A stretch of DNA of 64,000 bases from Amycolatopsis sp. NBC_00345 (lineage in GTDB: Bacteria; Actinomycetota; Actinomycetes; Mycobacteriales; Pseudonocardiaceae), in the NCBI RefSeq assembly GCF_036116635.1, contig NZ_CP107995.1, positions 7,812,001 through 7,876,000 on the forward strand, in the 5' to 3' direction. Numbering within the stretch: the first letter of the stretch is position 1; every line of letters begins with the position of its first letter. Both the position numbers and the translations under genes were made by a program. Under the pieces are notes generated by a model. The model saw only the letters and a program-made list of their open reading frames with translations, did no database searches and was not told the DNA's origin. Below are positions 40,395-48,470 of this stretch, piece after piece.

Positions 40395-41348
40395 ATGACC
40401 GAGCCGAAGGACCCGGAGCGACTACTGGCCGACGCGTTGCGCGCGCAAGCCGTCTTCGCCCCGCACACCTCGCCCGGTCCGCCCAGCGTCCCCCGCGAGG
40501 ACGCCGAGGGTGACGGAGCCGGGACTTCCGGTGGTGCTGGCGGTACCGGTGGCATTTCCGGTGGTACCGGCGCTTTCGGTGGCACGGGTGGCACTGGCGG
40601 CGGGACCGGCGCCGATAGCGGCACTGGCACTGGCGGCTCGACTGGCAGCGGCGGCGTGACCGGCCCGGGCGGCGGTGCGAGCAGCACAGGCACCGGCCCG
40701 ACGGCGGAACTGCCGCCCCGCTACGGCCTGCTCTCCGGCGCCAGCGCGGACTCACTGGAACGCGAACGCGCCGCACTGGACTGGGCCGACGGCACGACGG
40801 ACTCCGGCACCGCCGCAGCCGGCCAGGGCTCCGGCCCGTTCGCCGGCGGCTACGCAGGCGCGAGCGGCGGCTACCCGGCCGCCAATGGTGGTCAGGCGGG
40901 CGCCGCGGGCTATGCGCCCGGCGGCAGCGGCCACGCAGGCGGTGGCGGTTACGCAGCTGGCAGCGGCGGCCACGCAGGCGCCGGCGGTTATGCAGCCGGC
41001 GGCAGCGGCCAATCGGGCGCTGGCGGTTATGCGGCCGGCGGCGGTCAGGCAGGCGCTGGCGGCTACGCGGCCGGTAGCGGCTATGCAGCCGGCAACGGCG
41101 GCCACGCAGGCGCCGGCGGTTACCCGACAGGCAGCGGCTATGCGGCCGGTGGTGGCCACGCGAGCGGCGGTCACCCCGCAGCGGCCGCGAACGCCCAGTT
41201 CGCCCCGCCCCAGTCGCCCGACGCCGCGACGGTCCGCCAAACCCCAGCGTCGACGAGCACCCCGCTGCCGGTCCACTGGGTTCTCCTGCTCGCCCTGCTC
41301 CTCGGCCTGGCCGCGGGTTCGGTGATCGGGCTCCTCACGCTGGTCTGA
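40395..41348 (+). CDS. Gly/Ala-rich repeat protein with C-terminal membrane anchor
   Basis: This 317-residue protein has a charged N-terminus (TEPKDPERLLADALRAQ), a Gly/Thr/Ser stretch (about 40-100), a short conserved-looking central segment (ELPPRYGLLSGASADSLERERAALDWAD, about 105-132) and then about ten degenerate repeats of GGYAAG(G/S)SGHAGAG (about 150-260). It ends with one transmembrane helix (WVLLLALLLGLAAGSVIGLLTLV). The body is probably cytoplasmic, making it tail-anchored. There is no enzyme motif and the function is unknown. It follows nagA by 34 bases and is probably cotranscribed. The number of repeats may vary between strains. Confidence 0.7.
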   Translation: MTEPKDPERLLADALRAQAVFAPHTSPGPPSVPREDAEGDGAGTSGGAGGTGGISGGTGAFGGTGGTGGGTGADSGTGTGGSTGSGGVTGPGGGASSTGTGPTAELPPRYGLLSGASADSLERERAALDWADGTTDSGTAAAGQGSGPFAGGYAGASGGYPAANGGQAGAAGYAPGGSGHAGGGGYAAGSGGHAGAGGYAAGGSGQSGAGGYAAGGGQAGAGGYAAGSGYAAGNGGHAGAGGYPTGSGYAAGGGHASGGHPAAAANAQFAPPQSPDAATVRQTPASTSTPLPVHWVLLLALLLGLAAGSVIGLLTLV

Positions 41349-41896
41349 CCCCAGCCGTCACGCCCTGTCCAGACATCCCGGCCCCGGCCCAAGACGCCCG
41401 GGCCAGTCGCCACACCGCTGCCCGCCCCGGCCGGATCCCTCCGCCGCGGCGCGGCCGGGCCCGACCGTCACACCCTTACCCGGAACGCCGGATGTCCCGC
41501 GCGCCCGGGACATCCGGCCCGGCCGGGCACGTCCCCATCCGGAACGCCCAGCCCCCGCCCGGCGCGTCCACTGCTCAACCGCCGCACCCCCGTCCCGAAC
41601 GCCCGATTCCACCCGCTCGGCGCATCCAGGGCTCAGCCGCCACACCCCCGTCCCGAACGCCCGATTCCACCCGCTCAGCGCGTCCAGGAACTCAGCCGCC
41701 CCAGCCCCGTCCGGAACACCCGATTCCACCCGCGCGAGGGGTCCAAGGCCCAACCGCCAAACCCTGCCCGGAACGCCCGATTTCCCCCGCGCGAGGCGCC
41801 CGGGACCTCGCCGCCGGGCCCGCGGTCCAGTCGCCATGTGACCTGCGGTTCCTTGCCCGGTGAAGGCACACAGCGTCACCCTGTACCGTTTTCGGT
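41349..41896. repeat. Non-coding block of degenerate tandem repeats, about 57 bp unit
   Basis: From about 41480 to 41840 a unit of about 57 bases is repeated five to six times; each contains CCGTCCCGAACGCCCGATTC or a variant, then CACCCGC, CGTCCAG and CAGCCGCC. Copies start near 41534, 41589, 41647, 41704 and 41760. Open frames on both strands here are by-products of the repeats. No gene is supported. Confidence 0.75.
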
Positions 41897-42610
41897 GTGA
41901 TTCTCGCCCAGAGCACAGTGACAACCATGTCCCTCCTGCCGTCGTGGCTGGACCCGCAGCACCTGCTGACCGGGCTCACCGCGCCGGTCATCGCCGTGCT
42001 CTGCCTGATCATCTTCATCGAGAGCAGCATTTTCCCGGTTCTGCCGGGCGATTCGCTGCTGTTCACCGCCGGGCTGTTCATCGCGAACGACACCCTGCAG
42101 GCGCCGCTGTGGCTGGTCTGCGTGCTGGTGACGGTCGCGGCGCTGCTCGGCAACGTCTGCGGCTACTACCTCGGCTACTTCGTCGGCCCGAAGCTGTTCA
42201 ACCGGCCGGATTCGAAGTTCTTCAAGAAGGAGTACGTCGACAAGACACACGCCTTCCTCGACCACCACGGGCCCAAGGCCGTCGTGCTGGCGCGGTTCGT
42301 GCCGTTCGTCCGGACGTTCATCACCTGGATCGCCGGCGTCGGCCGCATGGACCCGAAGCGCTACTTCACGTACACGGTGCTGGGCGGCATCCTGTGGGCG
42401 GCCGGCATCACGGTGCTGGGCTCGCTGCTGGGCAACATCGGCTTCATCCGCGACAACGTCGACGCCATCTTCGTGGTGATCGTGCTCGTGTCGGTCGTCC
42501 CGATCGGCCTGGAGTACCTCAAGAGCCGCCGCGAGAAGAAGGCGCGCGGGGACGCGGCAGCCGAGACCCCGGCCGAGGTCACGCAGCGGATCCCGCGCGT
42601 GCGCGACTGA
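41897..42610 (+). CDS. DedA/VTT-family membrane protein (copy 1)
   Basis: This 237-residue protein has the DedA pattern: an amphipathic entry, FIESSIFPVLPGDSLLFTAG with the conserved acidic and GDS residues, GYYLGYFVGPKLF, and the Arg-rich ARFVPFVRTFITWIAGVGRMD motif, with four or five membrane spans and a charged tail. DedA proteins help move undecaprenyl phosphate or other lipids across the membrane and affect membrane potential. GTG 41897 is used; ATG 41927 would drop ten residues. A second DedA gene lies 10 kb away (52124). Confidence 0.9.
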   Translation: MILAQSTVTTMSLLPSWLDPQHLLTGLTAPVIAVLCLIIFIESSIFPVLPGDSLLFTAGLFIANDTLQAPLWLVCVLVTVAALLGNVCGYYLGYFVGPKLFNRPDSKFFKKEYVDKTHAFLDHHGPKAVVLARFVPFVRTFITWIAGVGRMDPKRYFTYTVLGGILWAAGITVLGSLLGNIGFIRDNVDAIFVVIVLVSVVPIGLEYLKSRREKKARGDAAAETPAEVTQRIPRVRD

Positions 42611-42639
42611 CGCGAACTGACACAAGGCGAATTCGCCGA

Positions 42640-42675
42640 AACGGCGCCGGCTCCCCTCGGGGGACCGGCGCCGTT
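42640..42675. terminator. Bidirectional terminator between DedA and GlcD-type genes
   Basis: AACGGCGCCGG (42640-42650) pairs with 42665-42675, and an inner CCCC/GGGG extends the stem. It lies between convergent stops at 42610 and 42683. Confidence 0.75.
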
Positions 42676-42682
42676 CGCCGTT

Positions 42683-44077
42683 TCAGTCCGTCATCGAGAA
42701 CATCGAGCCCGGGTTGAACAGGTTCCCCGGGTCCAGCGCCTGCTTGATCTGCCGGTGCACCCGCAGGCCGACCGGGCCGATCTCGCGCACGAGCCAGTCG
42801 CGCTTGATCTTGCCGACGCCGTGCTCGCCGGTGACGGTGCCGCCCAGCGCGAGGCCGATCTCCAGGATCTCGTCGAACGCCTGCTGGGCGCGCGCGAACT
42901 CGTCCTCGGAGTCGGGTGAGTAGACGATCGTGGGATGCATGTTGCCGTCACCCGCGTGCCCGACGACGGCGATCTTCAGGCCCACCTTCTCGCTGACCTG
43001 CTCGCAACCGTGGATCAGCTCCGCGATGCGCGTGCGCGGCACGCAGACGTCGTCGGTCAGCCAGGTCCCGTACGTCTCCAGCGCGGTGAGCACCACCCGT
43101 CGCGCCTGCAGCAGCATCTTGCCCTCTTCGAGGTCCTCGGTGGCGTACGCGAGATCGGCGCCGCAGTCGGTGCAGATCTGCTCCAGCGCGGCGAGTTCGC
43201 GTCGGGCGGCCTCGCCACCGGCGTCGGACTGGGCGAGCAGCAGGGCGCGGCAATCGGAGCCGGCGCCGAGGTCGGTCTTCAGGTAGGTCTCCGACGCCTT
43301 GATCGACGCCGCGTCCATGATCTCCAGCAGCGACGGCACAAGCCCCTCCCGCACCACGCGCGCGACGGCCTCACCCGCCGCCTCGGTGGTGCTGAACCCA
43401 GCCACGAACGTCGCGGGCGCCTGCGGCAACGGCTTCAGCGCGACAGTCGCCTGCGTGATCACGCCGAGCGTGCCCTCACTGCCGACGAACAGCTTCGTCA
43501 GGTCGTATCCCGCCACGCCCTTCACCGTGCGGCGCCCGGTCTTGAGCAGCGAACCGTCGGCCAGCACGACTTCCAGCCCGAGCACGGAGTCGGTGGTGAC
43601 GCCGTATTTGACGCAGCACAGCCCGCCGGCGTTGGTGGAGAGGTTGCCGCCGATGGTGCACCAGTCGTAGCTCGACGGGTCCGGCGGATAGAACAGGCCG
43701 TGCTTCTCGACGGCGTTGCGGAAGTCCAGGTTGACCACGCCGGGCTGCACCACGGCGAGCCGGTTGCCCGCGTCGACCTCGACGATCTCGTTGAGCTTGG
43801 TCAGCACGAGCACCACACAGCCGTCGATCGCGTTGGCCGCGCCGGAAAGCCCGCTGCCCGCGCCGCGCGGCACGATCGGGACCTCCGCCTCGGCGCACGC
43901 CTTGACCACGGCCTGCACCCCCGCGGTGTCGACGGGCAGCACCACCGCCAGCGGCTTCCCGACGGGGGCCAGCGGCATCATGTCGCGCGAGTAGCTGTCG
44001 GTGACGTCGGCGTCGGTGAGCACGGCGTCCTTGCCGAGCTCGTCACGAAGTCGCTGGACCAGGGCCTCATAACTCAT
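42683..44077 (-). CDS. FAD-binding 2-hydroxyacid oxidase/dehydrogenase, GlcD type
   Basis: This 464-residue flavoenzyme has the PCMH/FAD_binding_4 fold (VPRGAGSGLSGAANAID, PPDPSSYDWCTIGGNLSTNAGG, GVITQATVAL) and the FAD-oxidase C-terminal domain (VVGHAGDGNMHPTI and GTVTGEHGVGKIKRDWL with catalytic/metal His). It oxidises glycolate, D-lactate or a similar 2-hydroxyacid, passing electrons to the respiratory chain or cytochrome. No GlcE or GlcF gene is adjacent, so it probably acts alone, like D-lactate dehydrogenases of this family. It starts with ATG at 44077. A 13-bp palindrome stands 25 bases upstream. Confidence 0.93.
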   Translation of the reverse strand: MSYEALVQRLRDELGKDAVLTDADVTDSYSRDMMPLAPVGKPLAVVLPVDTAGVQAVVKACAEAEVPIVPRGAGSGLSGAANAIDGCVVLVLTKLNEIVEVDAGNRLAVVQPGVVNLDFRNAVEKHGLFYPPDPSSYDWCTIGGNLSTNAGGLCCVKYGVTTDSVLGLEVVLADGSLLKTGRRTVKGVAGYDLTKLFVGSEGTLGVITQATVALKPLPQAPATFVAGFSTTEAAGEAVARVVREGLVPSLLEIMDAASIKASETYLKTDLGAGSDCRALLLAQSDAGGEAARRELAALEQICTDCGADLAYATEDLEEGKMLLQARRVVLTALETYGTWLTDDVCVPRTRIAELIHGCEQVSEKVGLKIAVVGHAGDGNMHPTIVYSPDSEDEFARAQQAFDEILEIGLALGGTVTGEHGVGKIKRDWLVREIGPVGLRVHRQIKQALDPGNLFNPGSMFSMTD

Positions 44078-44431
44078 GCCGACATCGTAAGCGATGAGAT
44101 CTCCGCAGTGCGGAATTTTTCTTCCGATTAAGCATGATGGCCGCGTGACTGCCGCCCATGATCATCGCCGCGGTCGGCAGTCACCCGAGGCGATGGGCCT
44201 GGGCACACTCGCCTACGCGGGACTTGGTGCGGGAAACCAGGTCGCGCCGACCTGGCTCCAGCAACCAAAACTCGCCGACGGTGTCGGTCCTGATCGGACT
44301 GATTGGCGCGAGGCCCGCCCCTCTCATCGATCGACCCGGCAGCCGCTGGAGCTGCTCGACGCCGAGCAACTCCAGCGGCCGGACACGTTGCCCGCGCGGG
44401 CAACTGGCCGGTTGACCACGCGAGCAGCCGG
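44078..44431. other. Gap without an intact gene; palindrome and two hairpins
   Basis: TCCGCAGTGCGGA (44102-44114) is a perfect palindrome next to the GlcD-type start and resembles an operator. From 44342 to 44379 a hairpin with 17-bp arms (one mismatch, GCCGCTGGAG...) and at 44387-44404 the perfect palindrome GTTGCCCGCGCGGGCAAC lie just beyond the stop of the MFS gene at 44432 and are likely its terminators. The intervening 44150-44330 is open in short frames on both strands but shows no recognisable domain; a decayed regulator gene is possible. Confidence 0.5.
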
Positions 44432-45973
44432 TCACACGGGCAGCGGCGCCTCCTTGCTGCTGCTGTTGCGACGGCGGCCGCGGGTGAGCAGGAAGTAGGC
44501 CTGCACCGCGGTGTAGACGAGGATCGCGGCGCCCGCCCACGCGGTGACGTGCAGCCCCGAGACAAAGGCCTCGCGGGCCGACGTCACAAGGGCCTCCGCA
44601 GCCGGGGCCGGCAGGGAGCCCGCCGCGGCCACGGCGCCGCCCAGGGTGTCGTGGGCCGCCGCGACGGCGGTGTCCATGGCGGCGTCGTGTGGTGCCGCGT
44701 TCAAGGAGCCGGCCAGGCCGGACTGGTAAACGGCCGTCGCCAGGCTGCCGAGCAGCGCGGTGCCGAGGGCGCCGCCCAGCTCGTAGCCGGTTTCGGAGAT
44801 GGCCGAGGCCGCGCCGGCGCGATCGACCGGGGCCGCGGAGATCACCAGGTCGTTGGTGAGCGTCTCGGACAACGCCACACCGCCGCCCACCAGCACAAAC
44901 GCGACGACTACCGCGGCGAGGCCCGCCGTGGTGCCGATGGCCGTGAGCATCAGGAAGCCGGCCGCGCCGAGCAGCAGGCCCACGCTGACCAGCACCGGCA
45001 CGCGGACCCGACGAGCCAGCCGGACCGCGAGCAGCGCCCCGGCGATTCCCGCGACAGTGGCGGGCAGCATCCACAGCGCCGCCGTGATCGGGGACAGCCC
45101 CAGCACCAGCTGCAGGTACTGCGGCACCAGGAACAACAGCCCCACCAACGCGAACACGCCGAGCAGGTTGGTCACCACCGAGGCGGTGAACATCCGGTTC
45201 GAGAACAGCGCCAGGTCCAGCATCGGCCGCTCCAGCCTGCGCTGGCGACGGACGAACAGCACCCCGAGCCCCAGCCCCACCACGATCGCCACCGCCGCGG
45301 ACCAGGTGAAGCCCGACGTGGCCGCGATCTTGACGCCGTACACCACCGGCAGCATCGCGCCCAGCGAGAGCAGCGCGGACAAGAAGTCGAACCGGCCCGG
45401 GTTCGGGTCGCGGTGCTCCGGCAGCAGCAGCGGCCCGGCGACCAGCAGCACCAGCATCACCGGCACGTTGATCAGGAAGACCGAGCCCCACCAGAAGTGC
45501 TCGAGCAGCCAGCCGCCGACCACCGGCCCCACGGCCATGCCGCCGGAGAACGCCGCGCTCCACACACCCACAGCGGTGCGGCGGCGCCGGTCGTCGGTGA
45601 AGATGCTGCGGATCAGCGACAACGTGGACGGCATCAGAGTCGCGCCGCCGACGCCCAGCAGCGCGCGAGCCAGGATCAGCATCATCGACGACGTCGCGAA
45701 CGCCGCCAGCACCGACGCCAGCCCGAACGCCACCGCACCCGCCAGCAGCAGCCGCCGCCTGCCGATGCGGTCGCCCAGCGTGCCCATGAACACCAGCAGC
45801 CCGGCCAGCACGAACGAGTAGACGTCGACGATCCACAGCTGTTCCGCGCCCGTCGGCCCGAGGTCCTCGCTCAGGTACGGCAGGGCGAACCCCAGCACCG
45901 TCGCGTCCACGCTGATCAGCAATACCGGCAGCACCAATACCGCCAGTGCCCACCACTGCCCGCGCCTCTCCAT
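44432..45973 (-). CDS. MFS drug exporter, DHA2 (14-helix) family
   Basis: This 513-residue membrane protein matches EmrB/QacA exporters: LLISVDATVLGFALPYLSED, WIVDVYSFVLAG, MGTLGDRIGRRRLLLAG (loop motif A) and GPVVGGWLLEHFWWGSVFLINVP (motif C region). Fourteen hydrophobic segments are discernible. It should expel a cationic or amphipathic drug by proton antiport. The ATG is at 45971-45973 with GGGAAGAG upstream. It is divergent from a TetR gene; two identical-core operators occupy the shared promoter, so drug-induced derepression is expected. Confidence 0.93.
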   Translation of the reverse strand: MERRGQWWALAVLVLPVLLISVDATVLGFALPYLSEDLGPTGAEQLWIVDVYSFVLAGLLVFMGTLGDRIGRRRLLLAGAVAFGLASVLAAFATSSMMLILARALLGVGGATLMPSTLSLIRSIFTDDRRRRTAVGVWSAAFSGGMAVGPVVGGWLLEHFWWGSVFLINVPVMLVLLVAGPLLLPEHRDPNPGRFDFLSALLSLGAMLPVVYGVKIAATSGFTWSAAVAIVVGLGLGVLFVRRQRRLERPMLDLALFSNRMFTASVVTNLLGVFALVGLLFLVPQYLQLVLGLSPITAALWMLPATVAGIAGALLAVRLARRVRVPVLVSVGLLLGAAGFLMLTAIGTTAGLAAVVVAFVLVGGGVALSETLTNDLVISAAPVDRAGAASAISETGYELGGALGTALLGSLATAVYQSGLAGSLNAAPHDAAMDTAVAAAHDTLGGAVAAAGSLPAPAAEALVTSAREAFVSGLHVTAWAGAAILVYTAVQAYFLLTRGRRRNSSSKEAPLPV

Positions 45974-45994
45974 GGCGCACTCTTCCCTTCTTGC

Positions 45995-46008
45995 ACCGTC
46001 TGGACGGT
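45995..46008. promoter_or_regulatory. TetR operator O1
   Basis: ACCGTCTGGACGGT, followed by ACAG, lies 22 bases before the exporter start. It shares 17 of 18 bases with the second site at 46037. Confidence 0.75.
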
Positions 46009-46036
46009 ACAGTTTCGCTCCTGATGTAGAAGATAA

Positions 46037-46050
46037 ACCGTCCGGACGGT
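46037..46050. promoter_or_regulatory. TetR operator O2
   Basis: ACCGTCCGGACGGT is a perfect 14-bp palindrome followed by ACAG. The spacing to O1 is 42 bases (four helical turns), and TACAGT at its right edge is a likely -10 box for the tetR transcript, which would be leaderless. Confidence 0.8.
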
Positions 46051-46061
46051 ACAGTCAAGGT

Positions 46062-46592
46062 GTGCCCAAGCCCTCCGCCCGTGAACGCATCCTCGACTCC
46101 TACGAGGTCATCCTGATCGAGCGCGGGCCGGTGGAGATCACGCTCGACGCGGTCGCGGCGCGCGCCGGGGTGTCCAAGGGCGGCCTGCTCTACCACTTCG
46201 GCTCGAAGGACGCCCTGCGCGACGGCCTGCTCGACCGCCTGGTCCAGCTCAACACGGAGGACATCGAGCTCGCGCGCGCCGCCCCGGAGGGCGTGGTCCG
46301 CTACTACCTGCGCACGGCGATCACCGACGTGACCCGCAACCTGCCGCTCCACCGCACGACGATGGCGACCATCCGGCTGGTGCTCAACGACCCCACCGCC
46401 GCCGAGGTCTCGCAGCGCTGCATGAACGACATCCGCGAGCTGCTGCTGGACAACGCCGAGGACCGGCTGGCCGCCGAGCTGGTGATGCTGGTCAGCGAGG
46501 GCCTCTACATGCGCGCGGCACTCGGCGAAGAGGACAGCGGCAGCCTGCTCGACCGGATCGACGACATCGCCGGGCGGCTGGAGCAGCCGTGA
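46062..46592 (+). CDS. TetR-family transcriptional repressor
   Basis: This 176-residue regulator has an N-terminal helix-turn-helix (RERILDSYEVILIERGPVEITLDAVAARAGVSKGGLLYHFGSKDALRDGLLDRL) and an alpha-helical ligand domain. It should repress both itself and the divergent DHA2 exporter by binding O1 and O2. The GTG at 46062 begins 6 bases after a TACAGT box, so the mRNA is probably leaderless. The inducer is unknown. The motif GVSKGGLLYHF is the usual TetR recognition helix region. Confidence 0.95.
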   Translation: MPKPSARERILDSYEVILIERGPVEITLDAVAARAGVSKGGLLYHFGSKDALRDGLLDRLVQLNTEDIELARAAPEGVVRYYLRTAITDVTRNLPLHRTTMATIRLVLNDPTAAEVSQRCMNDIRELLLDNAEDRLAAELVMLVSEGLYMRAALGEEDSGSLLDRIDDIAGRLEQP

Positions 46593-47291
46593 ACCGGGTG
46601 CGGCGGATGCCCGCGGCCGGCGCGGGCGGCGCGGTTTTCGCGGGATCAGCTGGGACTGCCGGACCAGCCTGATCAGCTGGGCCGGCTGGGCACGACAGGT
46701 TAGTCGCGCACAGCGGAACGGCCAGGTCCAGCGGGATAGGCGGGTCCAGCCAGGTCAGTCAACGGTGACGACCGGGCCGGCAGAGCAGCCAGATCCGGTG
46801 AGCCAGCCGGGTGTGGCCAGGTCAGCCAGGCCCGACGAAGTAGCCAGGCCCGACGGGTGAGCCGGGCCCAGCGGAGCAGCCAGACCCAACGGGCCAGCCG
46901 GTTTGGCCAGGCCCGGCAGGTTAGCCAGGCCCGACGGGTGAGTCGGGCCCAGCGGAGCAACCAGACCCGACGGGCCAGCCGGGTTTGGCCAGGTCAATAG
47001 CGTCAGCCGGGTCTGGCGGAGCAGCCGGGCTCCGTGGCCGACCGCATCGGCCGGGGATGCCGGTTCAACCGCGCAAGCAGGTCCGCCGCGCCAGCCAGGC
47101 CGACCGCGTTAGCCGGGTCGGCAACGCCAGCCAGGCCGGCATCGTCAACCGGACCGCGGGCAGGTCGACAGCCGCCTCGACCGGGCCCAATGAGCCACGG
47201 GCCCAGCGAGTCACGGGCCTAGCGAGTCACGGGCCTAGCGAGTCACGGGCCTAGCGAGTCATTGGCCCAATGAGTCCAGCGGCCCAGCGAG
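46593..47291. repeat. Non-coding block of tandem repeats
   Basis: No gene is supported. Around 46840-46995 an 81-base unit beginning GGCCAGCCGG and containing CCAGGCCCGACGGGTGAG is present about twice. Around 47195-47275 the 16-mer ACGGGCCTAGCGAGTC is repeated three times exactly, with degenerate copies on each side (CCCAGCGAGTC, CCCAATGAGTC). All frames through it are repetitive Pro/Gly/Ala/Arg sequences. Confidence 0.75.
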
Positions 47292-47717
47292 TCAGCGGAC
47301 CATGCCGTAAACCCGGTCGATGCGCAGCGTCAGCACCAGCCGCTGGTCGGCGACCATCGCGGCGCGGTATTCGGCCCAGTTCGGGTGTTCGCCGCCGATT
47401 TTGCGGTACAGCTCGATCAGGGCCTCGACCGTCGCGTCGTCGGGGGTGGCGGCGACCGGGGACAGCTCCGCGATGCCCTCCGCGACCGCGTACGACCAGC
47501 CGTTCTCGCTGCCCACGTGGTAGCTGACGCGCGGATCGCGGCGCATGTTCTTCGTCTTCGCGCGCGTCTCGGTGATGGAGACGAGCAGGGTGCGCGCGTC
47601 GGCGTCGAAGTGGTGCGTGACAGTGGACAGCTGCGGGCGCCCGTCGCGCTTCAGGGTGGCCAGCACGCCGTTGCGCTGGGAGCCGATGAGGTCGTACAGC
47701 GCTGTGTCGTCGGTCAT
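47292..47717 (-). CDS. PPOX-class F420-dependent oxidoreductase
   Basis: This 141-residue split-barrel protein reads TDDTALYDLIGSQRNGVLATLKRDGRPQLSTVTHHFD at the N-terminus and RRDPRVSYHVGSENGWSYAVAEGIAEL in the middle, the pattern of TIGR03618-like F420-binding enzymes. It probably reduces a biliverdin-like or other conjugated compound with F420H2. The ATG at 47715-47717 is used; the frame continues upstream through the MarR operator region without plausible protein sequence. It is divergent from the MarR operon and may share its control region. Confidence 0.9.
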   Translation of the reverse strand: MTDDTALYDLIGSQRNGVLATLKRDGRPQLSTVTHHFDADARTLLVSITETRAKTKNMRRDPRVSYHVGSENGWSYAVAEGIAELSPVAATPDDATVEALIELYRKIGGEHPNWAEYRAAMVADQRLVLTLRIDRVYGMVR

Positions 47718-47804
47718 ACCCCTAACAACCCGTGGGTCACCGTCTTGTTCCCACCGGTAACCGTCCACAGGACGAAACGGACCAACCACCACGTGGAAAT
47801 CTGC

Positions 47805-47902
47805 TTGCATGCAACAACTAAGGTGTTGTGTGACACAACCGGGTGCTTCTCGCTTGCACAAACGTTGAATTAAGAACACCCTTGCCATAGGCAACTAGTT
47901 GC
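47805..47902 (+). promoter_or_regulatory. Promoter and three palindromic sites of the MarR operon
   Basis: TTGCATGCAA (47805-47814), GTTGTGTGACACAAC (47825-47839) and GCAACTAGTTGC (47891-47902) are perfect palindromes sharing TTG/CAA arms. TTGAAT (47865-47870) and TAGGCA (47888-47893) are 17 bases apart and form a plausible promoter whose -10 is overlapped by the third palindrome, as expected for MarR repression. Confidence 0.65.
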
Positions 47903-47946
47903 AGCCGCCAAACAACGGTTCGTTCACCCGCGAGAAAGACCCACCC

Positions 47947-48465
47947 ATGGCACCGAACAGCTCCGCCACCAGGCCCAAGGCCGAACTGGAACTGGCCGAC
48001 CAGCTCAGCAACGAGCTGGTCCGGTTCATGCGCCTGATCACCAAGGCCAAGTCCCAGGTGGCCAAGCAAGGTCCGGACGGGATCGAGAGGGCCGCGTACG
48101 CGATCCTCTTCTGCCTCATCCACGAGGGTCCGCAGCGCACCAGCAAGCTCGCCGAGTTCCTGCATTCGGAGATCTCCACGATCAGCAGGCAGTCGAGCTC
48201 GCTCGTGCAGCACGGACTGGTGGAGCGCCAGGCCGACCCCGAGGACGGCCGGGCTTGCCTGCTCGCGCCCACCACCGAGGGCCTGCGGGTCTTCGACGAA
48301 AACCGCAAGCAGCGCAACCAGTGGCTGGCCGACGTGCTCGGCGACTGGAGCCAGGAGGACCGCGAGACTCTGAACGACCTGTTCGAGCGGCTGAACACCG
48401 GTATCGAGAACAATTTTCCATCACTGTCTGACACCCCCGTGGTGTCGCAGGCCAAGGGGGCCTAA
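47947..48465 (+). CDS. MarR-family transcriptional regulator
   Basis: This 172-residue winged-helix protein shows the MarR pattern: ELADQLSNELVRFMRLITKAK, helix-turn-helix RTSKLAEFLHSEISTISRQSSSLVQHGLVERQADPEDGRACLLAPTTEG with the wing DPEDGR. MarR proteins are dimeric repressors released by small aromatic or oxidative ligands. It is the first gene of an operon with the exporter 5 bases downstream, so it probably regulates itself and the exporter through the palindromes at 47805-47902. ATG 47947 is chosen; a start at 47899 would lie inside the operator. Confidence 0.94.
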   Translation: MAPNSSATRPKAELELADQLSNELVRFMRLITKAKSQVAKQGPDGIERAAYAILFCLIHEGPQRTSKLAEFLHSEISTISRQSSSLVQHGLVERQADPEDGRACLLAPTTEGLRVFDENRKQRNQWLADVLGDWSQEDRETLNDLFERLNTGIENNFPSLSDTPVVSQAKGA

Positions 48466-48470
48466 GCATT

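Noticed and set aside
41358..41924. Long frames on both strands through the 57-bp repeats as a repeat protein gene
   Set aside because: Several frames stay open because the sequence lacks A and T, no ribosome binding site is present, and unit lengths vary so the reading phase of the repeat is not kept.
46700..46997. Repetitive minus-strand frames as a Pro/Gly-rich protein
   Set aside because: They are the by-product of tandem repeats in a non-coding gap, without start signals or neighbouring operon context.
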